Assembly (NCBI GenBank): GCA_030549175.1
Contig: JAUKUA010000001.1
Coordinates: 1,488,001 to 1,552,000, forward strand
DNA length: 64,000 nucleotides
Source of the DNA: Lasiosphaeris hirsuta
Taxonomy: Eukaryota > Ascomycota > Sordariomycetes > Sordariales > Lasiosphaeriaceae
Direction of reading: 5' to 3'
Part shown: piece after piece, positions 41,805 to 53,782 of the stretch
Position numbering within the stretch: position 1 is the stretch's first letter
How the letters are laid out: each line of letters opens with the position of its first letter
Notes under the pieces: model-generated
Database searches by the model: none
The model's input: only the letters and a program-made list of their open reading frames with translations
What the model was told of the DNA's origin: nothing
Program-made: the position numbers and the translations under genes

Positions 41805-43647
41805 TTAGACAAACTTGCTGTCCTTGACAACATACAAGTCGACATACTCGTCAATGGGCGTGGCCTCGAGCGTCTTAGGATCTTGACCCAGCTGCACGAG
41901 GTGCTTGACCTTCTCGGCGCTGAAATGCGGCTCCAAGTGCCTCTTATACTTGGCCAGAATCTCAGGCTTGGCCTCCTCGCGTCTCAGGCGATGGCCGAGC
42001 GGCGCCTCAACAACAACCTCGTCAAGGAATGTACCGTCATTAAGCTCAACCGTCAGTCCGTTGCTGATGGTCCGCAGAGATGGGTCGTGGTAGTCGGCTG
42101 TGAACTTGGGGTCCTCGACACACTTCATCTTCTGGCGCAGAGACTCAACCAGCGGCGATGTGGCCGCCTCGGAGCCGTCTGTGTAGTCTCCAGCCGTCAG
42201 GCGGCCGAATACCAACATCACGGAGCACATGTACTGAATGCAGTGGTCGCGATCGGCGAAGTTGTCCATAGGCTTGAACTGCTTATCGATGATGCGGATG
42301 CAGGCCTCGTGGGTCCGGCACGTAATCTCCTTGATATCGGCCGCCGACTTGCCCAAAGCCTTGAGCTGGTTGTGGATCTTTTGAGATGCCTCAACAGCGG
42401 TTTGGGAGTGGAATTCGGCTTCAAACTTGTTAGCCGACATTCAGGATCAAATGGAGGTTTAGGATACATACCAGGATACGACACCTTGAAGAGAACATTC
42501 TCCATGACGTAGCTGCCATACGGCCGCTGGGACTCAAACTTCTTGCCACCGAACAGGACATCGTAGAAACCCCAGACCGGGGCGGAGAGCACCGTGGGAA
42601 CTCCGGGCTCACCCTTGAGGACCTTGAGGGCGAGGTTGACGGCGCGCTGGCAAGCATCGCCAGCGGCCCATGACTTGCGCGACATGGTGTTGGGGGAGTG
42701 CCTGTAAGTGCGCAAGCTCTGGCCATCGACGAACGCTTGCGTGACGGCATCGGCGGTCTGCTTCTCGCTGAGGCCGAGCATCTTGCTCACAACAGCGGCG
42801 CTGGCGACCTTGACGAGAACAACGTGGTCAAGACCGACCTTGTTGAACGAGTTGAGGAGCGCCAGGCAGCCCTGGATCTCGTGGGCCTTAATCATAGCCT
42901 CGAGAATATCGCGAACGGTGAAGGTCTTGCCACCAGCAAGGTTGCCCCCGGCCCTATTGGTGCGGGTAACCCAGTCAGCGACGGCCAAAATGGCGCCAAG
43001 GTTGTCACTGGGATGCCCCCATTCAGCCGCGAGCCAGCAGTCATTGTAGTCAAGCCACCTGATCATGGCGCCAATGTTGAAGGCGCCATTTACGGGGTCG
43101 AGCTGGAACGGAGTGCCAGGGACCTTGGTACCGTTAGGCACCAAGGTGCCCTCGACAATGGGCCCAAGCAGCTTGGTGCACTCCTTGAACTGCAGACCCT
43201 CAAGGCCACACCCAAGGGTGTCGAGGAAAACCCATCGTGCCGTGTCAAACTGGGAGAAGAAGTGTCAGTCGGCTAGTCGCGGTCGTGCTTGGGTGAGATT
43301 TTTGGGCTGGAGGGGTAAGCAGCTCCAGGCTTAGTAGGCCCAAGCCCGAGCTCGGGGAATCCCAGACTCACAGCAAGTTCAGAGTTGATGGGCGTATTGT
43401 GCACGTAGTCGGCAATGTCGCTAATCTCAGGATCGTATGCCCGGGCCTCAGTGGGCAGTACGGGAGCACCAGATTGTCGCGAGGCCATTGTGGAAAAGCT
43501 GTTGCGGAGGCGAGAAGAAGCTGAGGAGAGGGGAGCCACAGTTGGGGAGCAGCTGCTCAACGGCCGCAGGGCCGATGACCGGCAGAGCCGTTGTGAAAGT
43601 CGCACCGTCCTCGAAGCCTGGCGGATTCCACGCTGCACGGTAGACAT
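41805..43647 (-). CDS. 2-Methylcitrate dehydratase, mitochondrial (MmgE/PrpD)
   Basis: Enzyme of the methylcitrate cycle, dehydrating 2-methylcitrate to 2-methyl-cis-aconitate so that propionyl-CoA can be used. Exons 43372-43647, 42472-43249 and 41805-42418, with introns of 122 and 53 bp, give 555 residues. The start at 43647 supplies an Arg/Ser-rich presequence ([19 protein letters not shown]) typical of mitochondrial import. The PrpD core shows [49 protein letters not shown] and [16 protein letters not shown]. The gene is divergent from the glutamate decarboxylase gene, about 1 kb between starts. Confidence 0.94.
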
Positions 43648-44674
43648 GATGTGTCGGCTGTGCTGGGAACTCAATTGGGACGACAGCAGGAACAATGGCC
43701 TGGCAACTTGGAGCTGATGTCTGATGTTTTTGTATTCCGTCGGAAAGAAGAGAGCTCCCTCCCTGCGAAGAAGCTGGGACGTACCCTGAGCTCGGCTGTC
43801 GCACAGACGGAAGGTACCCCAATGCTTTTGCCGCGGCAGGCCGAACCCCCCACTTTACCAAGCCGTATCCCTGCTCGGTGTGGAGGGTGCTTAACCTCGG
43901 GGAAAGCTCCTCGCCCCCGCCACTCGTCCGTTCTGAGTGCATCTTTCCCGTCAACCGAACTGGGACGCCCTTACAAGCCCCTACATCGCAATTGAAACTA
44001 ATCAATTGCCCGTCGAGCTACTGATTGAACACTACAGCAGCGATTTCCACTGCCCCGACTGTCAAGATCATGTTGCCACAACTCCAGGACGTACCCCACG
44101 ATCCGGCGGGGCAAATTTGAAGACCCGGAGTCAGACACCACTACTGTGTGAATCCGGGGCCGACGACGGAGACCAGCTCCGTGGTGAGCCAAAGCCCATG
44201 GCTCTTCTGTTCTCTCAAGTGGATTTCCACGTACCGAAACGCACCCGCGCTGCCAACAACCAGCGAAATAGTTGTCCTGCGAAATGCGATTCGATCCATC
44301 TCGTCTACCTACCCATTCGACGGGTGTCATCACTCTAGGACAGCTCCAAAGCTGCTTTGATCATTCCATTTCCTCCATGTCAAGCCATCTCAAAGACTTT
44401 GCTGGAATAGGGACTTATGCAAGTTATGATTTGCTGCCGCATTTCCGAACTGTCGCGCTTGCTTCCAGGAATCATGAAGACTTAACCCCACCATGACGTC
44501 GTTGAATCAGGAGATGCAACAGGCTTGGCACGAAGTAGGGACCACGAAAATTCAAACAAATAACAAAACCATCGTTTATAAGATCTTATTTGGTTCCTGT
44601 CTTATGTCCGTCTTGCTCGAGTATTACCTCCGTCCTTTGAGTTTCAGAGTTGCATCCCAACGCTTCCATTGACC
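43648..44674. promoter_or_regulatory. Divergent promoter region
   Basis: About 1 kb shared by the methylcitrate dehydratase (minus) and glutamate decarboxylase (plus) genes. No further gene seen; specific sites cannot be assigned from sequence alone. Confidence 0.4.
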
Positions 44675-46628
44675 ATGTCGCTCTCACGTCATGTAAGTCC
44701 GCATTCTTCCGCACCAGACTCTAGGAAACCAATAATTTTGCAGATCGACCCAGAGGATCTCATCCACCACCTACCTCTTGGCAACGGCAGCCCTGGGCCG
44801 TCATCTCATCTAACCCCCTATGCTAGCCCCTATGCGAGCCAAAAAGATATTCCAAAGTATAAGATTCCAACCGAAGGGTCCCCCGCCGATACTGTGTATG
44901 CTATGATCAAGGACGAGCTAGATCTCGATGGCCGGCCTAATCTAAATCTAGCAAGGTAAGTTAACACCACCAAAGTAGCTGCCCCCGGACTAGTCCTAAC
45001 TCGTCAGCTTTGTCGGCACCTTTGTAGAGGACAATGCTCAGAAGTTGATGGTGGAGAATATCTCCAAAAACCTCGCCGACAACGATGAATATCCCGCCAT
45101 GATGTCTATCAGCGAGCGCTGCGTCAGCATCCTCGCTCACCTTTGGGGCGTCCAAAAAGGAGAGAAGGCCGTTGGCTCGCCAACGACAGGGTCCTCGGAG
45201 GCCATCCATCTCGGAGGCTTGGCCATGAAGCGCCGCTGGCAGGAGCATCGCCGTGCCGCTGGGAAGGATACGCTCAAGCCCAATATCATCATGGGAGCCA
45301 ACGCCCAGGTGGCTCTTGAGAAGTTTGCTCGTTACTTTGAGGTTGAAGCTCGGATCCTCCCCGTCTCGGCCAAGAGCAACTTCTGCCTCGACCCAGACCT
45401 GGTCAGGGAGAATCTTGATGAAAACACAATCGGGGTCTTTGCCATTCTCGGCAGTACATATACCGGCCATTTTGAGCCTGTCGAGGAGATATCCAAGATC
45501 CTTGACGAGTATCAGGAGAAAATTGGCGTCGATATCCCGATCCACGTGGATGCTGCTAGCGGGGGTTTTGTTGCCCCCTTTACACATGCTGGGGCAGGTG
45601 GGAAAAAGTGGTGAGTCTAGAGTACTGAGGCCCCCTCTACATAAAGTGAGCGAACCCCTTTTCAACAGGATCTAACTGTGTGGTAGGAATTTCGAGTTGC
45701 CGAGAGTCAAATCAATCAACGCCTCAGGTATGCCTCACTGTATTTCTGAAAAACGGGACATCTGAGCTGACAATAATATCTAGGCCATAAGTACGGACTC
45801 GTAAACCCAGGCGTTGGTTGGATCGTCTGGCGCGACGAGTCGTACCTGCCCAGGCACCTGATTTTCGAGCTTCACTATCTCGGCGGAACAGAAGAGTCTT
45901 ACACACTCAATTTCTCACGGCCTGGTGGACAGGTCATTGTACAGTACTACAACCTCATCCACCTTGGCTACTTGGGCTACCGTGAGGTGATGGAGAACTG
46001 CCTCACGAACGCCCGTATGCTGTCCAAGAGCCTCGAAGCCACAGGGTGGTATACATGTGTGAGCGACATCCATCGCCCAGCGTCCCAGTCCGGAGCCGGC
46101 CTGGCCAGCGAAACGGCAACAGCCGCCAGCAAGGCCAAAAACGCCATCGCGTCAGCAGCCAGTTCCGCTAGCGCCAACACCGCGTCCCCTCCCGAAGCCG
46201 CAGCCGAGACCTCCGCCTCGTACACCGCCGGCCTGCCGGTGGTCTCGTTCCGCTTCAGCGACCAGTTCCGCACCGAGTTCCCTCGCGTCAGGCAGGAGAC
46301 GGTGTCGCTGCTGCTGCGGGCGCGCCAGTGGATCATCCCGAACTACTCGCTACCGCCCAACGAGGACACCACCGACATCCTGCGAGTCGTGGTCCGCGAG
46401 AGCATGAGCTTCGACCTGCTCGACCGGTTGGTTACGGATATCGTGCAGGTCACGGAGACGCTGATGAGGAATGACGAGGTGGATTTGTCTATCCTGGCGA
46501 AGCAGCGGCGGGGGCCGGCAAAGAAGGAGGGGAAGGATGGAGGGGATAAGGGGGTGAGGAAAGATGGGACGGGGTTGGGGAATGAGGTCAAGAGGATGGC
46601 AGAGGGGATTCATCGGTCAGTTTGCTAG
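44675..46628 (+). CDS. Glutamate decarboxylase
   Basis: PLP enzyme converting glutamate to GABA, the first step of the GABA shunt, often tied to acid tolerance and sporulation in fungi. Five exons: 44675-44692, 44744-44955, 45008-45610, 45687-45727 and 45784-46628, giving 572 residues. The first exon encodes only six residues. Family motifs are SFVGTFVEDNAQKLM, GSPTTGSSEAIHLGGLAMK and HVDAASGGFVAPF; the PLP lysine is K294 in SINASGHKYGLV. Between about residues 395 and 450 there is an Ala/Ser-rich insert (ETATAASKAKNAIASAASS) that typical GADs lack. The C-terminal tail is Lys/Gly-rich. Confidence 0.94.
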
Positions 46629-46988
46629 AGTGACTCCGACCTATGATCCAGCCATGGTTTCTTTTGGATATATATACTGCCAGTAGCGTGTGACCTCCCC
46701 TCTAAGACCAAAAGGGAGGTATTACAGCCGTGGAATGACCTTCCAACATCAGAAGAAACCGGCATTTCTATTTTATTAATGGCATATTTCGTACTATTAA
46801 TTTTCATTTTATAAGGCACTTCCCGCCAATGCCAGTCGAGTCCCTCGAGTCCTAGTCGGATTAGATAGCGCCTGGGTAACTACGTACCGTAATATTCAAG
46901 TCTTCAATCGGTCGCGGGTCAGGCAATGTGGGCTCATAGAAAGGGCCGTGACGCCTGTAGGCTGCGGGTTGTGCATCGTTATCATCGT

Positions 46989-47327
46989 TCATTGGTTGCA
47001 TTCCGGTGCTTGAAGGGGTTTGGGAGCCTCGCAATCTATGTCGCTATCTGGGATGACAATGACATCGTGATGGTCATCATAGGGCTTGACGGTACTCATG
47101 CAGTTAGTTTGGGAAAGTCGAGACTCTCCGCCAGCTGGTGCCAACTTGAAGCGGCCCTTGTTGGATACCATGGTGCCTGAGACCTTCCAGGCATTGATAG
47201 TGATGGCTGTCCCATTGACCATAATACCAACCCGGGATCGAGGTACTTGGCTCCAACAGTCGAATCTATTCCAAGCCATCCATTCGTAGAATGCCTTTTC
47301 TTGACTTGGCAGGCATGCCTTTTCCAT
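46989..47327 (-). CDS. Hypothetical 112-codon ORF
   Basis: ATG-initiated open frame of 112 residues with fairly even composition (for example CWSQVPRSRVGIMVNGTAI). No domain recognised. It lies in the gene-poor tract after glutamate decarboxylase and could be a real small gene, an exon, or a relic. Confidence 0.3.
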   Translation of the reverse strand: MEKACLPSQEKAFYEWMAWNRFDCWSQVPRSRVGIMVNGTAITINAWKVSGTMVSNKGRFKLAPAGGESRLSQTNCMSTVKPYDDHHDVIVIPDSDIDCEAPKPLQAPECNQ

Positions 47328-47820
47328 GTTACATGGCGACTGGTGAACCTTGCAAAGAGAAGGAAACTCGTCTTCTTGTGCCGCCTGTTTTTCGGCCTTT
47401 CGATGGCTTGAAATTCGGTTGGACTTTATAGCGTCGTCTTATAAGACGATATCGCCTGGGAGGTATCAAGTGCCTGGGTCATAGAGATGCGAGCTATGGT
47501 ATCTTCTGCCTTTGCCATCCTTTGGCGATTCGAGGATGGTTGAGTTGTTTTCCATCGTAGTTATCGCTAGTCCCAATCAACGCAGTCCTGTCCACAGTAT
47601 TCTCCCATAGAAGGGATGCCATCTTGATCAGGTAAGTTGATATATCGGAGGCGAGCGGGGCGTAGAAGGATGTTGCCATTCTCGTTTTGGTTTTCTTCTT
47701 CGTCTGAGTGGCCCATCCTTGAGTAGTCATCATAGCCGCTACATATCCTTCAACTCCCAACCCCTATTTCGGTAAGACACACAATTTTATCTCCTGGCCA
47801 CTAACAACGAAATACAGTCG

Positions 47821-48044
47821 AGGACTGGAAAACATATTGCAGGGAAGACCCCAATGTTACACAGGACGCCAACGAAATGCTCAACACACTTCTTGCTGGA
47901 AAGCTGCCTCGCTGTTATGGCAACCTACGAGAGAGAGAGCAAAGTCACATCCTCACCAACTGCTATATTAGAACGACATTTGGAAGGGATGGATTTTGGT
48001 CTTTGTTGTTGAGCGAGGAACAATGGCTGTGTCGACAGACATTT
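47821..48044 (+). pseudogene. Coding-like fragment of unknown family
   Basis: An open stretch that begins after a good acceptor (AATACAG, ending 47818) reads FVEDWKTYCREDPNVTQDAN and continues to EEQWLCRQTF and a stop. A donor GTAAGA at about 47772 would join it to a short upstream piece, but no ATG is reachable before a stop. Probably a fragment of a once longer gene next to the inverted-repeat element. Confidence 0.3.
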
Positions 48045-48305
48045 TAGGGCGATCGATAAGATCCTCCTAGTAGAGCGGCTAACGTGGAAGTCTTTCGCAC
48101 ACTACCAACACCGACTCCCACCACCCAGCATGACTTTGGTCTTGATAAGAGCATCGTCTGCCTTAGGGTCCACCGTAACCAAGCTCTCTTATTGACTTTT
48201 AATCGAGTTTGTCGATGCTTGCGGTGTAAAGTCGACCCCGCGAGCGTACTTTCACATTCGAATATGTGATTATAATGTCAAATTCCGCAGACCGGTATAT
48301 AAGAC

Positions 48306-49282
48306 GGCAATTGCTAGGGGCGCAGTACCCAATTGCTAGGGGCACATTAAATTGCTAGGGGCACAGTCATTCTGCCGGCAATAAGTACAAGTCCTTCTAC
48401 GTGTGCATTGCCAGCTGTCAAAATCCGATCTAAAATCGCACCAATACAATGCATCAATTGACTCGATGAACACCACAACAACAGGATCACCAACGCAGTG
48501 CCCTAGCCAGGAAAAACGGTCCTTGAAGTGCCGCGCAATTGCCACGCAATTGAAGAACGCAGGCCTAGCCCTGGAAAACGCCAAATCCGCACTCTTTGAA
48601 GTGCCAGATCAAGCCAGATCAATCCAGGCCCAGTGCTCTGGCTGTCGGCCGCACCGCGCGACCACTTCGAGTAGCCTTCCTTGCCACTGGAGGTTCAGAG
48701 GGGCTAGGTGCACGCCTTTTCTTGGTAGCAGATGGCTCCTCGGCACCTCCATTGATCAGCAGTCGCGATATCGGGAAAGTTATGGTCTTCAATTACTGTC
48801 GCGTGCGCGGGGTTGGGTGCCTACATTGGCGCGGGGTCGGCTTCCTACGCGGGCATCATACGGGCTCCCTACAGGCGCGCGCGATGGTATTTGACTGGAA
48901 AAGGTCGAATTCAATGGTTTTAAGAGCCTAGAATTGATCTACAACGGCGATATTAGCATTGAACACAGCCGTGTGTGGGCGTGGCATCGCGAACCTTCGT
49001 TGTTGGTGTTGTGGGAAAATAGTTGTAGTGGGGCTGTACTTGATGACTGGCCTTGGAAGTGGTGGGCAAATTGGCACGTAGGCTGGCCTTACAGGTGCAT
49101 AGGGGTGGGGTGGGCAGTTGGGTCGCAATTGGCATGCGGGCCGGCATGGCACCTGGTTGGCATAGAGGGTCAAAGGCGGTGTGGACTTTTGAAGGCGGTG
49201 AGGGGTAGGGAGTGGGGGCCTGGGAATTTCTCCATACATAACCCTAACCCTGCATCAGACTACTGCGCCCCTAGCAATTGCC
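48306..49282. mobile_element. Non-autonomous element with perfect 22-bp terminal inverted repeats
   Basis: The first 22 bp (48306-48327, containing GCTAGGGGCGCAGTA) are repeated exactly in inverse orientation at 49261-49282. Just inside the left end, two more copies of the AATTGCTAGGGGC core follow at about 21-bp spacing (48331 and 48351), as in subterminal repeats of DNA transposons. The 977-bp body encodes no recognisable transposase. A pair of telomere-like CCCTAA units sits near the right end (about 49242-49251). No clear target-site duplication is seen, so the exact boundaries are uncertain. The superfamily cannot be named. Confidence 0.6.
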
Positions 49283-49372
49283 TAAAAAACCATCTTCAGT
49301 TTGAACCACCTGTCTCCGGTATATCGTCTCTCACACTTCCAGTCGTCAAAAGATGGTAACAGTACTGATACC

Positions 49373-49630
49373 ATGGGTCACATCTTTGCCACTCAGCGAT
49401 GTTACCTCCTGGGAGATATCGTCTTGGAAGACGGTGCAACATGCGTAAAAAGACAGGTTAAAATCTGTCTGTACTCTCCATTAGCCGCCAAGCAACATGG
49501 CGAAAGCATGTTAGAGTGTCTAAGAAGGTGGCCTGAAATGAATTCGATCGATGGAGCGAAGTGGTTAATCCCGTATCGGTACTCTCATCGGCTCCGAGTC
49601 ATCGGTGACTATCAACAGAAGGTTCTATAA
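49373..49630 (+). CDS. Hypothetical 85-codon ORF beside the element
   Basis: Open frame from ATG 49373 with coding-like content (CYLLGDIVLEDGATCVKRQV) directly right of the inverted-repeat element. No family recognised. It may be a remnant of a gene interrupted by the element. Confidence 0.25.
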   Translation: MGHIFATQRCYLLGDIVLEDGATCVKRQVKICLYSPLAAKQHGESMLECLRRWPEMNSIDGAKWLIPYRYSHRLRVIGDYQQKVL

Positions 49631-52043
49631 TCTAGCCTTTATCTGCTTGTTAGTGTAGGGGCTTTGATGGGCATTCGTGGACATACGAAAAGTCTCTTAA
49701 ATCTCATAAATGCCCTTTTTTTGGTGGTGGAAAGACCCAATAAAGGAGCCTGTCTCGGCCTACTGTACCAATATCCCCGTGTACCGTATATATATCCATT
49801 TCCTACTCACCGTCCTATAGCCATAGCTATATTCGTGGATGGCGAAGTAAGCAAAGCATCTACAGAAGGTAACCGTTAGGTTTGTCAAAAATCCTGACCA
49901 TTTACCTTCTGTCATCGTGCTAGTGACGGTATGGCCTCGGGGTGACAACTGCACCCTTGCAGCATTAGCACCATAAGACCGAGATCACTAGACATCCGTG
50001 CGAACAAGTAGACCTCGCGGCCATCTTATCACTATTATTAGCCATGTATGCAGTTGATGGTAGCCTAGACTCGGCCTCGGCCTCATAGAACGGCGAACAG
50101 ACAGCGACACGGGGTGGAGGTGTCAACGAGTCTCAAAATGCTTTGTGTCAATAACCTTGCACTCGCAGGGGCAGACCCAAACCAGGACAAGGAACCAAAC
50201 AAGTGACATCAGACGAGAAACGATATATTTTTAAACTTTGAGCTGTGAGATGTTGGATTCGCGGGCCCCAAAAGGGGGCCAATTGCGTACAAGGGTGGGA
50301 GAGGGAAGGACCCGGGGAGGGGTGTTGAAACACCAGGCGCCACCGCTTCACGCTGCCAAGGGCGGTCTGGACCTTGGACCCTTACCCTCGGCCCCCCGCC
50401 CCCCTCTGTGACGGAGAGTCGCGATGGTGATGGGGAACGGACATGGTTTTGTTTTCAGCGCGGACACGGCGCTGGAGCAAAGCGAAGCTGACATGCTTGC
50501 CTCGTGTCTGTGCTGAGAGCAAGCCGCCAGGTCACGGTGCTTTGCGGCAGCCGGGGGGAGGGAGGGAGGGAAAACCCTCTTGGATGCCTTAGCTCGAAAA
50601 ATCAGCTCATTTTGTTGTTCAAGCTTTGCACTGCCAAGTGGGAACGCGGGATAAGCATCGCTCCCCGGAGAGAGGTTCGTGGTAGGAAAATCCTCTAGCA
50701 GATCCAAAAGCTTGTCTGTCCTCGAGAAAGGGGGGTTGCGGTGCTGCGTTGATCAATCTCGCAGTGACAGCAGCAACCAAAATAACCGATAATCCGATTG
50801 ACAAGAAGGGGTCTGCCCCAAGCCAGAGGGCCCTCCTCCCAATCGCTTCTCCATCGCTCGCCGTCAAAACTCCCATGAAGCAACTCCACCGCCGCCGCGA
50901 GTAACAGCACAAACCAATTGCACAAAGGTGCGCGCATGCCGACACCCCATTGCGAGGCCAAACCAGTTTGCAGTTGTTTGGCGTAGAGTTAGTTGGGTGC
51001 ACTACCTAACAATTTTTCCGCACTTCGCCAATTTCCCCCCTTGTGTCGTGTTCGGACCGGGGTGCGCCCGCAAGACTGCTCCCGTTTCACAACCCACCCT
51101 CTCCGACGCGGCCAAGACGACTCCCGAGCGTGCGGAGCAGCGAGCGGCTGGCCTAGAGGCAGCGCATGAAAAACGGCGACCGGGACATGAGACGCGGATA
51201 CCTGTGGCTACGACATCCGAAAACGCACCCTGGCCTTGGATTTTTGCTGCTTCTTCTCTGGTTAGCTTCTCACCGTAGCGAATCGACGACCGCGCTCCCC
51301 CTTTCCCCGCCAGCTCTCGCCATGGGCCACCGCACTTTCAATCCGAATCCACGCTGCCTTCATCATCACTTTTCGTTGTTTACATTCGACTCAGTAGAAT
51401 TTAGAATAAAACGGTCGCAGACCGGAGTTTTTACTTATTACGCCGCCGTAAATGCGCAACAATAGAGACATAGAGAACCCAAGAGAGATAAAGAAAAGAA
51501 CAACCAGGAGATCCTCACAAAGGGGGAGAAAGCGCCTCGCCGTTTTCTTTTCTGCAATCCTTCCCTGGGGCCTGAAGAGCTTCTTAGTAGACGGTGGTAG
51601 GTGTGCAGTGTGTGGAAGAAGCTTTCTCTAAACGACGCCTTTTTGCAAAAACCTGCCAAAGCCAGAAACAATTAAGGAAGACACTAAGTAGTTGTCATCA
51701 ATAAAAAGGAAAAAAGAAGTGTATCATACACACTCCCGCCCTCCCCATCCGTGAACCCACAAGCACCCGCGAAAATATTGACAGATGCCCGGGTCCGGAC
51801 CGGCACAGATGCGAGGAAGTTCATGAAGAACGGGGGTATCAGCCATCAATCCCTCATGTCCGCCTCCCCCAGGCAGGCAAAAACCAAAGCACTTGAATCA
51901 CCCACTACCCAACCCTTCCTTCTCGAATTGATGGGGAGGGACGGATTGAGGCGAACTCATGCTCAACTTCCCGCACTGACGTGCTACTGCAAAGAGGACG
52001 GGGTGGTCCACATACGCCGAAATCGAAGAGATTGTGTGTGTGC
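49631..52043. other. 2.4-kb gene-poor region
   Basis: Nothing recognisable on either strand. The last part (51.4-52.0 kb) is probably the 3' untranslated region and downstream sequence of the Egh16-like gene. Confidence 0.45.
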
Positions 52044-53782
52044 TTAGGCGCCGCCAGCTGCTCGGCAAGCCTGCTCCTGTTGGTTGCAGTCGGCAGCCGT
52101 GGCTCCATCAACTGCACCTGAATTGACAGCATCGGCGCAGGCGTTGTTCTGAATGGCGCAGGCTCGTTGGACAGCGGCGTTCTTGTCGACGAATGTGTTG
52201 GCTCCGACTTTGAAGGCGCGGTCCGGGTTTCCAGAGTCCTCGACGGCTGGTGCCGCAATACCGCCGATGGCACCGCCAGCATTGGCATTAGCATTAGCTC
52301 CGGCCCCAGCTCCAGCAGCAGCCCCAGCCCCAGCCCCAGTCGCCGCGCCTCCAGCGTTCGCCGCCGCGGCCTTGCCCTTTCCACCGTTGTTTTTCCCGCC
52401 CTTGCCCTTCCCGGCCTGAGCTGCTGCGTCGCCGGCTTGGGCCTGGCCACCGTTACCGGCTTGCTGACCACCGGCTTGGGCCTGGCCACCGTTACCAGCT
52501 TGCTGACCACCAGCTTGGGCCTGGCCACCGTTACCGGCTTGCTGACCACCGGCTTGGGCCTGACCACCGTTACCGGCTTGCTGGCCACCGGCTTGGGCCT
52601 GTCCGTTGCCCTGACCAGCTTGTCCTTGAGCACCATCCTGTCCTTGGCCTCCTTGGGCCCCCCCCTGTCCGCCTTGAGCGGCACCGCCAGCATTTGCATT
52701 TCCATTTCCGGCAGCATTTCCGGCTTGCCCACCAGCGTTGTTGTTGTTATTACCGTTGCCTCCCTGTGCTCCCACAGTGAAGTACTAGAATCTCGGTTAG
52801 TCTCAGAGTAAGCAAGACTTGAGAGGAGTAGATCTCACCTTGCAGTCTTCTTGGGATCCACGCTGAGCGACAGGCATGAGCACGGGCTGATGGTTAGAGG
52901 CGGATGACATGGTGCAGAGGCGGTAGTTGCCAGCAGGCAGGCCACCAGTCACATCGGTGGAGAGGAGGCCCTGGCCGTTTCCAGCGTCATTGATACCCTT
53001 GAAGAAGACAAACTGCTTGGCATCCAGGGGTTGTTGGGGGTTGAGCGAGTTGCCAGTATCTTGAACCGTGACGTGGGTGTGACCAATGATGGTGCCGCCA
53101 CCGTTCAAGTCCTGGGGTGCCGAGTAGTAGGTGCTGGTGGCGTTGGTGAAAGCGCCCAGCTGGACGTTGGCAACATTCAACTGAATGGTGAAAGTCGTGC
53201 CCACATCAAGGTTGTCACCGTTCTTGGGGTTGAGGATGACGGTGGAAACCATCTTGTCAACGGAGGGGATCTTTCCCATGGCTGGTGGCAGTTAGCAACA
53301 GAAGCAGAGAGGGAGTGATGTGACGTTGTACGTACGGATGCCGTTGCAGGATCCATCGCGATTCTGAAGACCGTTTGTGAGAGTCTCGCCCGAGCAGAAG
53401 TTGATGAAGTTGGCTGGGTCACTGTGAGGTGTCAGCAAAACAATTCCAAGCCGGTCGAGATGGGCACATACGTCGCGGAGTTCACTTGGCCATCAGCGGC
53501 AACACCACCGTTCTGCCCCGTGGACTGAGATCCTGTCTGCACGGCATTCGCAGCCAGGCAGGTCACGGAGGCGTCGTTATTGCCACCGTTTCCGGCGTTT
53601 GCGTTGCCGTTTGCGTTGCCATTGCCGCCGGCGTTACCACCGGCGTTACCACCGCCATTGCGATTGTTCTTCCCGTTTTGTCGCCTCACCAGGCCGTTCG
53701 GGGACCGGTAGCTGTGGAGCGAAGCTGCGTTGGAAGCAACCGCTAGGCCCAAGAGGGCCGCCATCGTGTTCTTGAGCAACAT
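52044..53782 (-). CDS. Secreted Egh16/MAS3-like protein with Gly/Gln/Ala repeats
   Basis: Secreted protein of the fungal Egh16 family, which includes Magnaporthe MAS proteins expressed during appressorium formation. Exons 53472-53782, 53336-53421, 52839-53281 and 52044-52784, with introns of 50-54 bp, give 526 residues. A signal peptide (AALLGLAVASNAAS) is followed by an Asn/Gly-rich stretch. The core shows DPANFINFCSG, GSCNGIPMGKIP, STYYSAPQDLNGGG, GHTHVTVQDTG, FFKGINDAGNGQGLLS and SASNHQPVLMPVAQRG. A long Gly/Ala/Gln-rich segment contains four 13-residue repeats (QAQAGGQQAGNGG). A C-terminal Cys-containing module ends CNQQEQACRAAGGA. The role is likely at the cell surface or host interface. 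Confidence 0.85.
52435..52590 (-). repeat. Coding minisatellite, 39 bp x 4
   Basis: Four head-to-tail 39-bp units at 52435, 52474, 52513 and 52552, differing by a few substitutions, encode the 13-residue repeat of the Egh16-like protein. A partial fifth copy follows. Being a multiple of three, the repeat can change number without breaking the frame. Confidence 0.9.
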
